From the NCBI RefSeq assembly GCF_014646275.1, contig NZ_BMND01000003.1, positions 186,001 through 250,000 on the forward strand: a DNA stretch of 64,000 nt. Direction: 5' to 3'. This document shows positions 54,626 through 63,676 of this stretch, in pieces (positions within the stretch are counted from its first letter, which is position 1; the number at the start of each line of letters is the position of its first letter). The translations under genes were made by a program, and so were the position numbers. The notes under the pieces were generated by a model. It did no database searches. It had not been told where the DNA came from and saw only the letters and a list, made by a program, of their open reading frames with translations. This DNA is from Streptomyces kronopolitis. Its GTDB lineage: Bacteria; Actinomycetota; Actinomycetes; Streptomycetales; Streptomycetaceae.

Positions 54626-56083
54626 ATGCGCCCGTCCGTCTCCCGCCGCCGCCCCCCGGAGGCGCTGCGCGCCGCACCTCCCGCGGCCTTGTCCGGACCG
54701 CGGATCAAGTCCCCCGACCTGCTCATCGCCGAGTCGGGCGCGGACCTCGAAGGCCACGGCCTCCGGCGCAGCATGGGGCTCTTCCAGCTCATCTGCTTCG
54801 GCATCGGCGCGATCGTCGGCACCGGCATCTTCGTCGGCCTGTCCGACACCGTCGCCGAGGCCGGTCCCGCCGTCCTCGTCTCCTTCGTGCTGGCGGCCGT
54901 CACCTGCGTCTTCACCGCCTTCTCCTTCGCCGAGCTGGGCGGCGCGATACCGGTCTCCGGCAGCTCGTACTCCTACGCCTACGCCACCCTCGGCGAGCGC
55001 ACCGCCTTCCTCGTCGGCTGGTGCCTGCTGCTCGAATACGGCATCTCGATCTCGGCGGTCGCCGTCGGCTGGGGCCAGTACCTCAACGAGCTGCTCGGCA
55101 GCCTCACCGGCTGGCAGCTGCCCGCCGCGCTCTCCAACCCGCCCGGTGACGGCGGCATCGTCAACGTCCCGGCCGTCGTCGTGATGCTGCTCGCCGCCCT
55201 GCTGCTGGTCCGCGGCGTCCGGGAGAGCGCCCGGGCGACCGCCGCGATGGCCGTCCTGAAGCTCGCGGTCCTGGTCGTGTTCTGCGCGATCGGGCTCAGC
55301 GCCTTCCGGGCCGGCAACCTCACACCGTTCGCCCCGGAGGGCATCGCCGGCATCACCTCCGGCGCCTCGGTCGCCTTCTTCTCCTACATCGGCTTCGACG
55401 CGATCACCACGGCCGGTGAGGAGGTCAGGAACCCGCGGCGCAACATCCCCCTCGCGATCATGATCTGCATCGGCCTGGTCACCGTCCTGTACTGCCTGGT
55501 CGCGGCCTCCGCCATCGGCGCGCTCTCCGCCGGCGACGTGGCCGGCCGGCCCGCCGCGCTGTCGTTGATCGTCAACCGGGTCACCGACTCGGCCCTCGGC
55601 GGCGGGGTGATCGCCTTCGGCGCCGTCGTCGCCATCGCCTCGGTCGTCCTCGCGGTCATGTACGGGCAGACCCGCATCCTGATGTCGATGGCGCGCGACG
55701 GGCTGGTCCCGCGGATCTTCGAGCGGGTCTCGCCCCGGACGTCCACCCCCGTCGCCAACACCTGGATCGTCGCGGCGGTCTTCGCCGTGCCGGCCGCGGT
55801 CGTGCCGCTGGACGCGGTGATGAACCTGTCGACCATCGGGACGCTGGCGGTCATGGTGGCGGTCAACCTCAGCGTGATGGTGCTGCGCCGCACCCGCCCC
55901 GATCTGCCGCGCCGCTTCCGCGTGCCGCTCTTCCCGCTCAGCCCGCTGCTCGGCATCGCCTTCTGCCTGTACCTGGGCTACGGCACCGGCCCGGCGACCT
56001 GGCTCCAGTTCGCCGGGTTCCTGCTGGCCGGGGCGCTGCTCTACACCTGCTACGGGCGGCGCCGTTCGCGGCTGGCGGCCTGA
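54626..56083 (+). CDS. APC-family amino acid permease
   Basis: A 485-residue transporter with about twelve membrane helices between 52 and 480 and the family motif FGIGAIVGTGIFVG at the first helix. The segment YIGFDAITTAGEEVRNPRRN is typical of cationic amino acid transporters. Following arcA and arcB, it probably imports arginine or exchanges arginine for ornithine. The start at 54626 follows an AGAGAGA site; the open frame begins earlier at 54470. Confidence 0.92.
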   Translation: MRPSVSRRRPPEALRAAPPAALSGPRIKSPDLLIAESGADLEGHGLRRSMGLFQLICFGIGAIVGTGIFVGLSDTVAEAGPAVLVSFVLAAVTCVFTAFSFAELGGAIPVSGSSYSYAYATLGERTAFLVGWCLLLEYGISISAVAVGWGQYLNELLGSLTGWQLPAALSNPPGDGGIVNVPAVVVMLLAALLLVRGVRESARATAAMAVLKLAVLVVFCAIGLSAFRAGNLTPFAPEGIAGITSGASVAFFSYIGFDAITTAGEEVRNPRRNIPLAIMICIGLVTVLYCLVAASAIGALSAGDVAGRPAALSLIVNRVTDSALGGGVIAFGAVVAIASVVLAVMYGQTRILMSMARDGLVPRIFERVSPRTSTPVANTWIVAAVFAVPAAVVPLDAVMNLSTIGTLAVMVAVNLSVMVLRRTRPDLPRRFRVPLFPLSPLLGIAFCLYLGYGTGPATWLQFAGFLLAGALLYTCYGRRRSRLAA

Positions 56084-56165
56084 CCGCCTAGGTCCGCCGG
56101 GCCGGCCCGGTCACCGGCGAACCGGCCGCCCCGGCCCCCGCCGGCGGCACCGAACCCCGCCGGCC

Positions 56166-57086
56166 TCACCGCCGGCGCCGGTGGGGCAGGTCGGGAAGGG
56201 TGAACCAGACGGCCTTGCCGCACGCGGTCGGGCGGCAGCCCGCGTCCGAACTCAGCGAACGGAGCAGCAACAGGCCGCGGCCCGGCTCGCTGTGGCTCTG
56301 CGCGTTCCGGGCGGCCGCTTCGGCTGCTTCGGCCGCCTCCGCGGCATCGATGAACGAGGTGCCGGTGGCCCGCGGCTCCCTGGCCAGGGCGTCCGTGCCC
56401 GCCTCGGCGTCGTCCGCCTCCGCGCTCTCCCCGGCGTCGTCGCCGACCTCGTTCCCGGCCCCGTTCCCGGCCCCGCTCCCACCCTCGGTGCTGTCCCCGT
56501 TCCCGTCCCCGTCGCCGTCGCCGGTCCCGGCGCCCTCCGCACGCTGCGCCGGAACCCGGTCGTCGGCCTGCTGCTGACCGGCCGCCGCCGCACCCCGCTC
56601 CACCAACCGCACCGACCCCGAATCGTCCGCCGCCACCGCAGCCCCCGCCCCGACCGGCCCTGCATCGTCCGCCGCAACCGCAGCCCCCGCATCCCCCGAC
56701 TCCGGCCCGGCCGTCCCCGCCTCGCCCGGCGCCTCGGCCGTCCCCGCCTCGCCCGGCGCCCCGGCCGCTCCCGCCTCGCCCGGCGCCACCGGAGGCGGGG
56801 CCGGGCCGTCGAGCAGGTCGTCGATGAGCATCGGATCGTTGTCGTGGACCTCGATCCGGCAGCCCTCCCGCGCGCGCTCCACCACCAGCTCGATGGGGTG
56901 CGTACCGGGGGTGTGCTTGAGGGCGTTGCTCACCAGCTCGCCGGTGAGCAGCTCCGCGGTCGTCCGGTCGGCGGTCATCTGCAGGTCCTGCATCGCGGTG
57001 CGGACCATCGCGCGGGCGACGGGTACGGCCGTCTCGCCGCGCGGCAGCGTGATGCGCCAGGTCGTAGGGGTCGGGGGTTCCAGCAT
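56166..57086 (-). CDS. Anti-sigma/HATPase-like ATP-binding protein with low-complexity insertion
   Basis: A 306-residue protein. Residues 1-92 carry the N-box of the HATPase fold (ELLTGELVSNALKH at 46-59), and 267-306 carry the G-box (PGRGLLLLRSLSSDAG, GKAVWF), as in RsbW-type anti-sigma kinases, which are usually about 140 residues. In between, 93-266 is an Ala/Gly/Asp/Glu-rich insertion with APGEAGTA repeats. The catalytic halves still look intact. Its role in sigma-factor or signalling control is inferred from family. Confidence 0.82.
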   Translation of the reverse strand: MLEPPTPTTWRITLPRGETAVPVARAMVRTAMQDLQMTADRTTAELLTGELVSNALKHTPGTHPIELVVERAREGCRIEVHDNDPMLIDDLLDGPAPPPVAPGEAGAAGAPGEAGTAEAPGEAGTAGPESGDAGAAVAADDAGPVGAGAAVAADDSGSVRLVERGAAAAGQQQADDRVPAQRAEGAGTGDGDGDGNGDSTEGGSGAGNGAGNEVGDDAGESAEADDAEAGTDALAREPRATGTSFIDAAEAAEAAEAAARNAQSHSEPGRGLLLLRSLSSDAGCRPTACGKAVWFTLPDLPHRRRR

Positions 57087-57386
57087 GGGCCGTTGTTCCG
57101 TTTCGCAAGAAGCCAGGTCGGCCGTCCGAGGTCGATCCGTACGTCGACCCAGCTTAGGAAGCGCCGGGGCGACGAGGGAGGGGCCTGCGACGGGGACCGG
57201 GCGTGCCGGAGGTCGTGCCCGGACGGGACCTTCGACTCTTCTCCGCGCGGCCCCGGGGTGGCGGACGGCACCGACCGCGGGACGTTTATCGCGTCCTCGT
57301 GACGACAGTCATGAAGGGGTGATAGCTTCGAGGAGCATCCGGAACAGCATCCACCGGCCGACCGGTCAGAGGGGGCAGGCAGCCCG

Positions 57387-58214
57387 ATGAGCCCGTTCGC
57401 AGGATCCGCCCGCAGTACAGAGCCCTGGCAGCACCTCCGCGTGACCAGGAAGGACGGGGTCGCCACCGTCACCCTCGCGCGCCCGGACAAGCTCAACGCG
57501 CTCACCTTCGAGGCCTACGCCGACCTCCGCGACCTGCTCGCGGAACTCTCCCGGGAACGCTCGGTGCGCGCCCTCGTCCTGGCGGGGGAGGGGCGCGGGT
57601 TCTGCTCGGGTGGCGACGTCGACGAGATCATCGGCGCCACCCTGGGCATGGACACCGCCCAGCTGCTGGACTTCAACCGGATGACCGGGCAGGTCGTCAG
57701 GGCGCTGCGGGAGTGTCCGTTCCCGGTGATCGCGGCCGTGCACGGGGTCGCGGCCGGGGCCGGTGCGGTCCTCGCGCTGGCCGCGGACTTCCGCGTCGCC
57801 GACCCCTCCGCCCGCTTCGCCTTCCTCTTCACCCGGGTCGGGCTGTCCGGCGGTGACATGGGCGCGGCCTACCTCCTGCCGCGTGTCATCGGCCTCGGCC
57901 ATGCCACCCGGCTGCTGATGCTCGGCGACGCCGTCCGCGCCCCCGAGGCCGAACGGCTCGGGCTGATCAGCGAGCTGGCCGAGGAGGGGCGGGCCGACGA
58001 GGCGGCCGCGGCCCTCGCCAAGCGCCTCGCCGAGGGCCCCGCGCTGGCCCACGCCCAGACCAAGGCGCTGCTCACCGCGGAACTCGACATGCCGCTGGCC
58101 GCCGCCGTCGAGATGGACGCCGCCACCCAGGCGCTGCTGATGAACAGCGACGACTACGCGGAGTTCCACGCCGCCTTCACCGAGAAGCGGACGCCCAAGT
58201 GGCAGGGGAAATAG
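57387..58214 (+). CDS. Enoyl-CoA hydratase/isomerase family protein
   Basis: A 275-residue crotonase with the oxyanion-hole segments GRGFCSGGDVDEI and HGVAAGAGAVLALAAD. It is followed after two bases by a fused salicylyl-CoA-type hydroxylase/reductase, so it probably acts in aerobic aromatic-CoA degradation (2-aminobenzoyl-CoA or related), hydrating or cleaving the product of that enzyme. GGGGGCAGG lies upstream of the ATG. Confidence 0.9.
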   Translation: MSPFAGSARSTEPWQHLRVTRKDGVATVTLARPDKLNALTFEAYADLRDLLAELSRERSVRALVLAGEGRGFCSGGDVDEIIGATLGMDTAQLLDFNRMTGQVVRALRECPFPVIAAVHGVAAGAGAVLALAADFRVADPSARFAFLFTRVGLSGGDMGAAYLLPRVIGLGHATRLLMLGDAVRAPEAERLGLISELAEEGRADEAAAALAKRLAEGPALAHAQTKALLTAELDMPLAAAVEMDAATQALLMNSDDYAEFHAAFTEKRTPKWQGK

Positions 58215-58216
58215 CC

Positions 58217-60541
58217 ATGCGGGTCGCCGTCGTCGGCGGGGGACCGGGCGGGCTGTACGCCGCGGTCCTGCTCAAGCGCCTCGATCCCGCCCGGCAGATC
58301 ACCGTATGGGAGCGCAACGCACCCGAGGACACCTTCGGCTTCGGTGTGGTGCTCTCCGACGAGACCCTCGGGGGCATCGAGCACGCCGACCCGGAGGTCT
58401 ACCGCGCGCTCCAGGCCGAGTTCGTCCGCTGGGACGACATCGACATCGTGCACCGCGGCCGCACCCTGACGTCCGGCGGGCACGGCTTCGCGGCGCTGAG
58501 CCGGCGCCGGCTGCTGGCCGTGCTCCACCGGCGCTGCCGCGACCTCGGCGTCGAGCTGCGCTTTCGCAGCGAGGCCCCGCCCGCCGCCGAACTCGCGCGC
58601 ACCCACGACCTGGTGATCGCCGCCGACGGGGTGCACAGCGCGACCCGCACCGCGCACGCCGAGGTCTTCGGCCCGCAGTTGACCACCCACCGCTGCCGCT
58701 ACATCTGGCTCGCCGCCGACTTCGCCCTCGACGCCTTCCGCTTCGAGATCGCCGAGACCGAGCACGGCGTCGCACAGCTCCACGCCTACCCCTACTCCCG
58801 CCCGACGCCCGCCGGGCCCGGGCGGAGCCCCGCCGGGGCCGAACGGTCCCCGGGCGCCAGCACCGTCATCGTCGAGATGCGCGAGGAGGTCTGGCGCGCG
58901 GCCGGGCTCGACCGCTGCGACGAGCGCGAGTCCGCGCAGTGGTGCGCCAAGGTCTTCGCGGACGCGCTGGGCGGCCGGTCGCTGCGCGCCAACAACTCCA
59001 GCTGGATCGCCTTCCGCACGGTCGTCAACGACCGCTGGTCGCACGGCAACACGGTGCTGCTGGGCGACGCCGCGCACACCGCGCACTTCTCCATCGGCTC
59101 CGGCACCAAGCTCGCCGTCGAGGACGCGCTGGCGCTGGCCGCCTGCCTCCAGGAGCAGCCCGACACCGCCTCCGCGCTGGCCGCCTACGAGGAGGAGCGC
59201 CGCCCCGTCGTCGCCTCCACCCAGCGCGCCGCCCGCGCCAGCCTCGCCTGGTTCGAGGAACTGGCCACCTACCTGGACCAGCCGCCCCACCAGTTCGCCT
59301 TCAACCTCCTGACCCGCAGCCGCCGGGTCACCCACGACAACCTGCGGCTGCGCGACCCCGGCTTCGTCACGGCCGTCGAGCGCGAGGCGGGCATCGAGGC
59401 CAGTACCCCGCCCATGTTCACCCCGTTCCGGCTGGGCGGGCTGACCCTGCGCAACCGCGTCGTGGTCTCCCCGATGGACATGTACTCCGCGGCGGACGGC
59501 GAGGGCACCCCGGGCGACTTCCACCTCGTCCACCTCGGCGCCCGCGCCCTGGGCGGCGCCGGGCTGGTGATGACGGAGATGGTGTGCGTCAGCCCCGAGG
59601 GGCGGATCACCCCCGGCTGCACGGGGCTGTACGCACCGGGCCACGAGACCGCCTGGCGCCGGGTCACCGACTTCGTCCACACCTCCGCGCCGGGCACCGC
59701 CATCGGCGTGCAGCTCGGGCACTCCGGCCGCAAGGGCTCGACCCGGCTGATGTGGGAGGGCATCGACGAGCCGCTCCCGGAGGGCAACTGGCCCGTCGTG
59801 GCGGCCTCCCCGCTGCCCTACCGCCCCGGCGTCAACCAGCTCCCGCACGCCCTGACCGGGCCCGAACTCGTAACCGTCCGCGAGCAGTTCGTGGCCTCCG
59901 CCGAGTCCGCCGCGCGCGCCGGCTTCGATCTGCTCGAACTCCACTGCGCCCACGGCTATCTGCTCTCCGGCTTCCTCTCCCCGCTCACCAACCGGCGCAC
60001 CGACGCCTACGGCGGCGACCTCACCGCCCGGCTGCGCTTCCCGCTGGAGGTCTTCGACGCGGTCCGCGCCGTCTGGCCGGCCGAGCGCCCGATGACGGTC
60101 CGGATCTCCGCGACCGACTGGGCGGACGGCGGCACCACGGCCGACGACGCGGTGGCCATCGCCGAGGCCTTCGCCCGGCACGGCGCCGACGCCATCGACG
60201 TCTCGACCGGGCAGGTGGTCCCCGACGAACGCCCCGACTTCGGCCGCTCCTACCAGACCCCGTTCGCCGACCGGATCCGCAACACCCTCGGCGTGCCGGT
60301 GATCGCGGTGGGCGCCCTGTCCTCCTGGGACGACGTCAACTCCCTGGTGCTGGCCGGGCGCGCGGACCTGTGCGCGCTGGCCAGGCCGCATCTGTACGAC
60401 CCGCACTGGACGCTGCACGCCGCCGCGGACCAGGGGTACACCGGACCGGGCGCGCCCTGGCCGCTGCCGTACCGGGCGGGCAGCCGCACCCCGCCCACCG
60501 GACGTACCGACGCGCCGAAGCCCCGCCTCACACTGCGGTGA
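58217..60541 (+). CDS. Bifunctional salicylyl-CoA 5-hydroxylase/oxidoreductase-like fusion
   Basis: A 774-residue fusion. The N-terminal half (about 1-390) is a flavin monooxygenase (VVGGGPGGLYAAVLLKR; VIAADGVHSATRT; LLGDAAHTAHFSIGSG), and the C-terminal half (about 400-760) is an Old-Yellow-Enzyme NADH:flavin oxidoreductase (TPFRLGGLTLRNRVVVSPMD; LHCAHGYLLSGFLSPLTN). The same two-domain plan occurs in 2-aminobenzoyl-CoA monooxygenase/reductase and salicylyl-CoA hydroxylases. GGGGAA selects the ATG at 58217. Confidence 0.93.
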   Translation: MRVAVVGGGPGGLYAAVLLKRLDPARQITVWERNAPEDTFGFGVVLSDETLGGIEHADPEVYRALQAEFVRWDDIDIVHRGRTLTSGGHGFAALSRRRLLAVLHRRCRDLGVELRFRSEAPPAAELARTHDLVIAADGVHSATRTAHAEVFGPQLTTHRCRYIWLAADFALDAFRFEIAETEHGVAQLHAYPYSRPTPAGPGRSPAGAERSPGASTVIVEMREEVWRAAGLDRCDERESAQWCAKVFADALGGRSLRANNSSWIAFRTVVNDRWSHGNTVLLGDAAHTAHFSIGSGTKLAVEDALALAACLQEQPDTASALAAYEEERRPVVASTQRAARASLAWFEELATYLDQPPHQFAFNLLTRSRRVTHDNLRLRDPGFVTAVEREAGIEASTPPMFTPFRLGGLTLRNRVVVSPMDMYSAADGEGTPGDFHLVHLGARALGGAGLVMTEMVCVSPEGRITPGCTGLYAPGHETAWRRVTDFVHTSAPGTAIGVQLGHSGRKGSTRLMWEGIDEPLPEGNWPVVAASPLPYRPGVNQLPHALTGPELVTVREQFVASAESAARAGFDLLELHCAHGYLLSGFLSPLTNRRTDAYGGDLTARLRFPLEVFDAVRAVWPAERPMTVRISATDWADGGTTADDAVAIAEAFARHGADAIDVSTGQVVPDERPDFGRSYQTPFADRIRNTLGVPVIAVGALSSWDDVNSLVLAGRADLCALARPHLYDPHWTLHAAADQGYTGPGAPWPLPYRAGSRTPPTGRTDAPKPRLTLR

Positions 60542-60654
60542 CGGGGAGGCACGGGCAGTGGGGCGGGGCCGTTGGGGGGCCGGGCCGGCGGACGGTCGGG
60601 CGGACGGCGCGGGAGCGCGGTCTCAGCGGGCCGACGGGCCGGCGGTGCGGCCGG

Positions 60655-61632
60655 TCAGGGCGTCGGCACGCTGGTGATCCGGGCCGAGACGACGGGCTTG
60701 TCGTGCTGTTCGACGGTGACGGTGGACTGCCGGCTGCCGTCGTCGGCCCGCTCGGTGGTCCGCGCCCGCACCCAGGACGGCGCATCGAGTTCGGCGTAGC
60801 GCGCGAACGTGCACTCCAGGGAGGTGGGGAGGGTGCTGCCGGGGGTGTCGGCCTGCGCGGCCTGCCGGGCGGCCTCGATCATCAGCATCCCGGGCGCGTG
60901 GTCCACGGGGTGGTCGAAGAGCACCGGGTGCGAGGTGTCCACCCGCAGCTGCCAGCGGTCGGCGTGCTCGGTGGGGGAGAGCACCACATCGCGGTCGTGC
61001 TCCCGGGCGACCAGCCGCGGCTCGACGGCCTGCGGCACGGGCAGCTTCCGGGAGTTGGCGAGGTCGAGGTCGCTGTACTCGCCGCGGAGCCGGCGGTAGA
61101 CCGCCGGGCTGTGACAGGAGTAGTCGAGGGCCGCGGTGGCCAGTTCGGCGCCGTCGCACAGGATCCGGAACTCCTGGCGGGCGGTGGCCAGCCGCTTGCC
61201 GCGGAAGACCATGTCGTGGTCGGTGACGTGCAGTTCGATCTCGGCGGGCCGTCCGGTGGTGCGCAGTGCCTCCGGTAAGAGGTCGTAGCGGACCCGCTGC
61301 CAGATGATCGGGTGGTCGAGCGGCACCTGGTGGGCGACATGGCTGAGTAATATCCCGGCCTGCCGCATGGTCTCTATCAGCAGGATCGGATCGTGCAGAC
61401 CGTGGCGCGGGCCGTAGAAGGTGTGGGCGCGCGGCCACTGGGCGCTGATCACCCAGCTGTCGGAGCTGCCGGGGCGCCAGTCGGTCAGGAACACCTCCGA
61501 GATGGCGGTACGGTGCACGTACTCCCGCGGCACCGTCGTGGTGAGAGCGGACGGTCGGCTTCCGTTGGCGTCCTCGCCTCCGATGTCAGGGCGCTCATCG
61601 CGCACATGCGGCGCGAGCGTGGCGCTGGCCAT
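60655..61632 (-). CDS. AfsA/ScbA-family gamma-butyrolactone biosynthesis protein
   Basis: A 325-residue double hot-dog protein with the two AfsA-repeat signatures DPILLIETMRQAG and HAPGMLMIEAARQAA. AfsA homologues condense dihydroxyacetone phosphate with a beta-ketoacyl group to start butyrolactone signal synthesis. Codons 95 and 119 are TTA (61348-61350 and 61276-61278), so translation should depend on bldA. The gene lies downstream of its presumed receptor in the same direction, with a candidate ARE operator between them. Confidence 0.92.
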   Translation of the reverse strand: MASATLAPHVRDERPDIGGEDANGSRPSALTTTVPREYVHRTAISEVFLTDWRPGSSDSWVISAQWPRAHTFYGPRHGLHDPILLIETMRQAGILLSHVAHQVPLDHPIIWQRVRYDLLPEALRTTGRPAEIELHVTDHDMVFRGKRLATARQEFRILCDGAELATAALDYSCHSPAVYRRLRGEYSDLDLANSRKLPVPQAVEPRLVAREHDRDVVLSPTEHADRWQLRVDTSHPVLFDHPVDHAPGMLMIEAARQAAQADTPGSTLPTSLECTFARYAELDAPSWVRARTTERADDGSRQSTVTVEQHDKPVVSARITSVPTP

Positions 61633-61704
61633 AGATGTTCCTCTCTGAAGTGCGGCTCTCCGCGCCCCCGGCGGGCTGAGCCTGTGTCACCGTCCTGGCA
61701 CCCT

Positions 61705-61729
61705 AAGATACGGACCATGTGGTTTGTTT
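61705..61729. promoter_or_regulatory. ARE-like operator upstream of the afsA-type gene
   Basis: The 25 bases read AAGATACGGACC then ATGTGGTTTGTTT. This imperfect palindrome closely fits autoregulatory elements bound by butyrolactone receptors. It lies 73 bases upstream of the AfsA-like start, in the interval between the two genes. Confidence 0.7.
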
Positions 61730-61778
61730 TCCAGTGCCGTACGGGCCCCGGCTGCGATCGGGGCGGTGGACGGTGGGG

Positions 61779-62396
61779 TCAGACCGGGATCGTCACACAA
61801 CGGCCGTGCGGATCCAGGTGACTCAGCGCGCCGGGCGACGCCAGACCCGGCAGGGTGTGCTTCCACAGCGCCGTGACGCGCTCCGGGAGGTCGGCCCGGT
61901 TGGTGGCGGCCCGGGAGAACAACTGGACGCCCATGTAGGCCGCGACGAAGAACTCGGCCGCCCGGTCCGGTGCCACGCCGGGCAGTAATTCCCCGTTGTC
62001 GCGGGCCTCGGTGAACATCGTGGTGATGATGTCGGTCCACGCCTGGTAGGGCACCAGCGGGTTCTCGCTGAAGGTCGTCTCCACCGCGATGCGGGTGCCG
62101 GCCTGCAGCAACGGATCGCTGCGCAGGGCCAGCGCCACCTGGTGGGTGAAGTCGATGGCGTCCTGCAGCCGCGACTCGCTGACCTGTGGCAGAAAAGGAT
62201 CGGTCTGCTCCGTGATGACCGCGCGGGCCAGTGCGTCCTTGGACGTGAAATGGAAGTACACGGCGCCCTTGGTGACCCCGGCGCGCTGGATGATCTCTGC
62301 CATCGTGGCGGCCTGGTACCCGCGGGTGCCGATGACATGAGCCGCCGCTTCGAGGACGGCCCGTCGGGTGCGCACTGCGCGTTCCTGCTTGACCAC
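61779..62396 (-). CDS. TetR-family gamma-butyrolactone receptor-like repressor (ScbR type)
   Basis: A 205-residue TetR protein with an N-terminal HTH (EIIQRAGVTKGAVYFHFTSK) and a ligand-binding domain with the Trp of butyrolactone receptors (YQAWTDII). It is adjacent to an AfsA-like gene, as scbR is to scbA. Codon 137 is TTA (61986-61988), unusual for a receptor and implying bldA dependence. It probably represses the downstream gene and itself. Confidence 0.9.
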   Translation of the reverse strand: MVKQERAVRTRRAVLEAAAHVIGTRGYQAATMAEIIQRAGVTKGAVYFHFTSKDALARAVITEQTDPFLPQVSESRLQDAIDFTHQVALALRSDPLLQAGTRIAVETTFSENPLVPYQAWTDIITTMFTEARDNGELLPGVAPDRAAEFFVAAYMGVQLFSRAATNRADLPERVTALWKHTLPGLASPGALSHLDPHGRCVTIPV

Positions 62397-62483
62397 CGAT
62401 CATCCTCCGTATGCTCTCTTGGAGTTGTTGTGCCTGAGTGCGACCCGCCGCCCGTGGCCGCGCAGTCTATTTCCGCATCATAA

Positions 62484-62508
62484 AGAAGCCAACCATGCGG
62501 TATTGATT
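62484..62508. promoter_or_regulatory. ARE-like element upstream of receptor gene
   Basis: AAGAAGCCAACC and GCGGTATTGATT form an imperfect palindrome about 88 bases upstream of the receptor start and 80 upstream of the divergent oxidoreductase. The match to the ARE consensus is weaker than at 61705. Confidence 0.45.
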
Positions 62509-62588
62509 CGCGCCCGCTTCGGTGGCGTGATCCCGCGTCGTGGTCCGGTACGGCACCGAAGAGTGATACGAGCGCGAGGAGCTGTCCG

Positions 62589-63617
62589 ATGTCCCCCACC
62601 GTCGTCCCCGCCATACCGGCCGTCCACCGCGAGGTCCGCCTCGCCGACCAGGCCGAAGGCGAAGTGACGGCAGGTCACTTCATGATCGCCGAGGTCCCGG
62701 TGCCGGTCCCCGGGCCGGGGCAGGTACTGGTGCGTACCCGTGTGATGGCGGTGACCGCCGCGATGCGGACGCAGATGACCAAAGTGCCGCTGCCGATGCC
62801 GTCATTCGTCCCGGGGCAGGCGCTGTGGGGCGCCGCGGTCGGCGAGGTCGTGGCCGCGCCCGGCGGCGGCTTCACCCCCGGGGAGCTGGTCCACCATCCC
62901 TACGGCTGGCGGGAGTTCGCGGCGGTCGACGAGTCGCGCGTGCGGCGGCTCGACCGGGACGCCCTGCCGACGCCCGCCGCGCACCTGTCGCAGGGGGCGA
63001 CCGCCTGGGGCGCGCTGCGCCGGGCCGCGGAGGTGCGCCCGGGGGACACCGTCTTCATCACCGGCGCCGCCGGCGGCGTGGGCAGCCTGGCCGGGCAGCT
63101 CGCGCGCCGGATGGGGGCCGGCCGGGTCGTGGGCAGCACCGGCTCGGAGCGCAAGGCGGCCCGGCTGCGCGCCGAGTTGGGGTACGACGACACCATCGTG
63201 CGCGGCGCCGGGCCGATCGAACGCCAGCTGCGCCGGGCCGCGCCGGGCGGGATCGACGTGCTGCTGGACACCGTGGGCGGCGAGCAGCTCCCGGCGGCGC
63301 TGGCGGTGGCTCGTCCCGACGCGCGGTTCGCACTCGTCGGCGCGCTCTCCAGCCAGTTGGGCGGCAGCGGCGGCGCCCTCACCCCGCTGGAGCTGGACAC
63401 CGGGCTGATCATCACGCGCCGGGTCACGCTGCGCGGCTTCGGGCTGCACGCGCACCCGGACCTGCCGCGGGAGTGGACCGAGGAGTTCGGGCGGGGGCTG
63501 CGGGACGGCTCGCTGAGCTTCCCGCACACCCTTCTCCAGGGGATCGAACAGGCGCCGCAGGCGCTGTGCGAACTCACACAGGGGCGTCATATCGGGGCCG
63601 TACTGGTCGAGTTGTAA
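62589..63617 (+). CDS. Zinc-independent medium-chain dehydrogenase/reductase (enone reductase type)
   Basis: A 342-residue MDR without zinc ligands, with the Rossmann motif GAAGGVGSLAGQLAR near 158 and the family's leukotriene-B4-dehydrogenase/curcumin-reductase-like layout. These enzymes reduce conjugated enones with NADPH. It is divergent from the butyrolactone receptor and shares the regulatory interval. A role in signal synthesis or its detoxification is possible. GAGGAG precedes the ATG. Confidence 0.88.
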   Translation: MSPTVVPAIPAVHREVRLADQAEGEVTAGHFMIAEVPVPVPGPGQVLVRTRVMAVTAAMRTQMTKVPLPMPSFVPGQALWGAAVGEVVAAPGGGFTPGELVHHPYGWREFAAVDESRVRRLDRDALPTPAAHLSQGATAWGALRRAAEVRPGDTVFITGAAGGVGSLAGQLARRMGAGRVVGSTGSERKAARLRAELGYDDTIVRGAGPIERQLRRAAPGGIDVLLDTVGGEQLPAALAVARPDARFALVGALSSQLGGSGGALTPLELDTGLIITRRVTLRGFGLHAHPDLPREWTEEFGRGLRDGSLSFPHTLLQGIEQAPQALCELTQGRHIGAVLVEL

Positions 63618-63642
63618 GGGCGGGAGCGACGGGCGGGGCGCT

Positions 63643-63676
63643 GCTGACCGGGCCGGCGGCGCGGCTCCCGGTCAGC
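63643..63676. terminator. Hairpin between convergent genes
   Basis: Arms 63643-63652 and 63667-63676 (GCTGACCGGG and its complement) pair over 10 bp around a 14-base loop. The structure overlaps the stop of the leftward gene by five bases. Confidence 0.5.

Noticed and set aside
58154..61278. Very long open frames on both strands opposite or across the salicylyl-CoA hydroxylase fusion
   Set aside because: They are shadows of the GC-biased fusion gene: Arg/Gly/Ala-rich translations without domains or ribosome sites.
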